Assembly (NCBI GenBank): GCA_022376925.1
Contig: JAIOJX010000005.1
Span: 89,811,001-89,875,000 of the forward strand
DNA length: 64,000 nucleotides
Direction of reading: 5' to 3'
Source: Tragulus kanchil
Taxonomy: Eukaryota > Chordata > Mammalia > Artiodactyla > Tragulidae
Made by a program: the position numbers and the translations under genes. The notes under the pieces were generated by a model. That model made no database searches. It was not told the origin of the DNA and saw nothing but the letters and a program-made list of their open reading frames with translations. Positions 63,191 through 64,000 of the stretch are shown piece after piece (the stretch's first letter is position 1; the number at the start of each line of letters is the position of its first letter).

Positions 63191-64000
63191 TATTCCTTTT
63201 CGTCCAGATATGCCTGGAATATTTTTATAAGTGAGAAATAATTATAGTAGCTAGCCGTTTTTATTCATGCTTGGTGCTAGATATTGTTGAAGGTTCTTTT
63301 CATCCCATACCTATTTCAGTGCTTATAAAGAGCTTATTTAAAAAGATAGTACATTCTTCGTTAAATGAGAATTTGTAGAGAGAGAGGTTCATTAACTTCA
63401 CTAGGACCATTTTAGAAACAGCACAACAAACCCATGAATGAGCCTATTTTTGATCCAAATCACATATTCTCTTAAATCTGTATTGCACTGCATCCCCCAC
63501 CCTCCACTTCACCACCGCTTCCCTCTCAGAATCAACCAGTTGCTGACAGTTTACACCAGAGTAGGAACAGCGAGGGCCCAGAGGTTAGCCACACGTTAAG
63601 GGGGAGTTGGTTCCTTTAATAATAATCCAGAGCCCAAAACCTTCAAGAGGTTCTCCTGAAGGAAACCAGGAGGCCAGAACTCTTTCTTTCTCGGTTTCAC
63701 CTCGCCCAGGACGGGGAGAGGAACCTTCTTAAGTGTTGGAGGGCAGTCAGACAGTAGGTGAATGTTGGTCAACATTAGGCATCTGACAGCAGGAAGCAGA
63801 GACTGAGCTTTGGAGACAAGGATCAGGAATCAGATGTCAATCCCTGAGTTGACTTTGACAAGGCATGACTTGAGTTTTGGAGAAACCTGGATAGGGATCA
63901 AGGCAAGACCAGTAGCTAAGTCTGAGTTAATGTTGCCAGATGAAAGTAAAGGGTGATGCCAGAGCCTGTGACGGGTGACCCTGTTGATGATCACAGTGCT

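Larger units (their letters stand above)
62096..64000. repeat. D20: tandem direct duplication, copies from 62096 and from 63211 (period 1113-1115), running off the window
   Basis: The right copy starts at 63211 after about 20 bp of filler and continues to the window end. It matches the left copy through 62887, with one-base differences in G-runs (62781 and 62860 versus 63896 and 63974). The block 60891-61377 occurs three times. Confidence 0.95.

Overview
This is ordinary non-coding mammalian nuclear DNA from a ruminant. It has no bacterial-type gene density, and the longest open frames are only about 60-230 codons with no gene-like arrangement. It is full of interspersed repeats that identify the clade: a BovB LINE 3' end, several Bov-tA-type SINEs, a CHR-like tRNA-Glu-derived SINE group, mariner-type miniature elements with TGGGTTGGCCAA ends, a Tigger1-like remnant, and many L1, MIR, L2 and MER5-type fragments. 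I found no protein-coding gene, no intact RNA gene and no CRISPR or prokaryotic feature. The only protein match I recognise is the C-terminal end of an L1 ORF2 in a 5'-truncated L1 (about 384-1139).

The dominant structure is not a gene system. Twenty direct tandem duplications, each with a period of about 1.06-1.21 kb, run along the window. Each is nearly identical over most of its length. At many seams the differences and 10-40 bp of unmatched filler sit at the end of the left copy and the start of the right copy. Where duplications follow each other closely they are staggered, so the shared part occurs three times. The pieces between seams have a floor of about 1.8 kb. This fits contigs overlapping by about 1.1 kb that were laid end to end without merging. 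About 22 kb of the 64 kb would then be redundant, and the true locus would be near 42 kb.

Layout: 1-5 kb, an L1 insertion and duplications D1-D2; 6-12.4 kb, MER5-like, Bov-tA and MIR remnants with D3-D4; 12.4-14.2 kb, a nest of L1M, Bov-tA, BovB and SINE; 14-27.7 kb, the chain D5-D10 with L1M 3' ends and an AT-rich palindrome; 27.7-32 kb, single-copy sequence with MIR and L2 traces and a tRNA-Arg half; 32-44.5 kb, L1 3' ends, a long (TG)n, a G-rich SINE, a Tigger remnant and a mariner MITE, with D11-D15; 44.5-52 kb, single-copy sequence with a cluster of four young SINEs; 52-64 kb, MER5A and the chain D16-D20. Since there are no genes, nothing here works together as a pathway. The useful content is repeat history and assembly structure.
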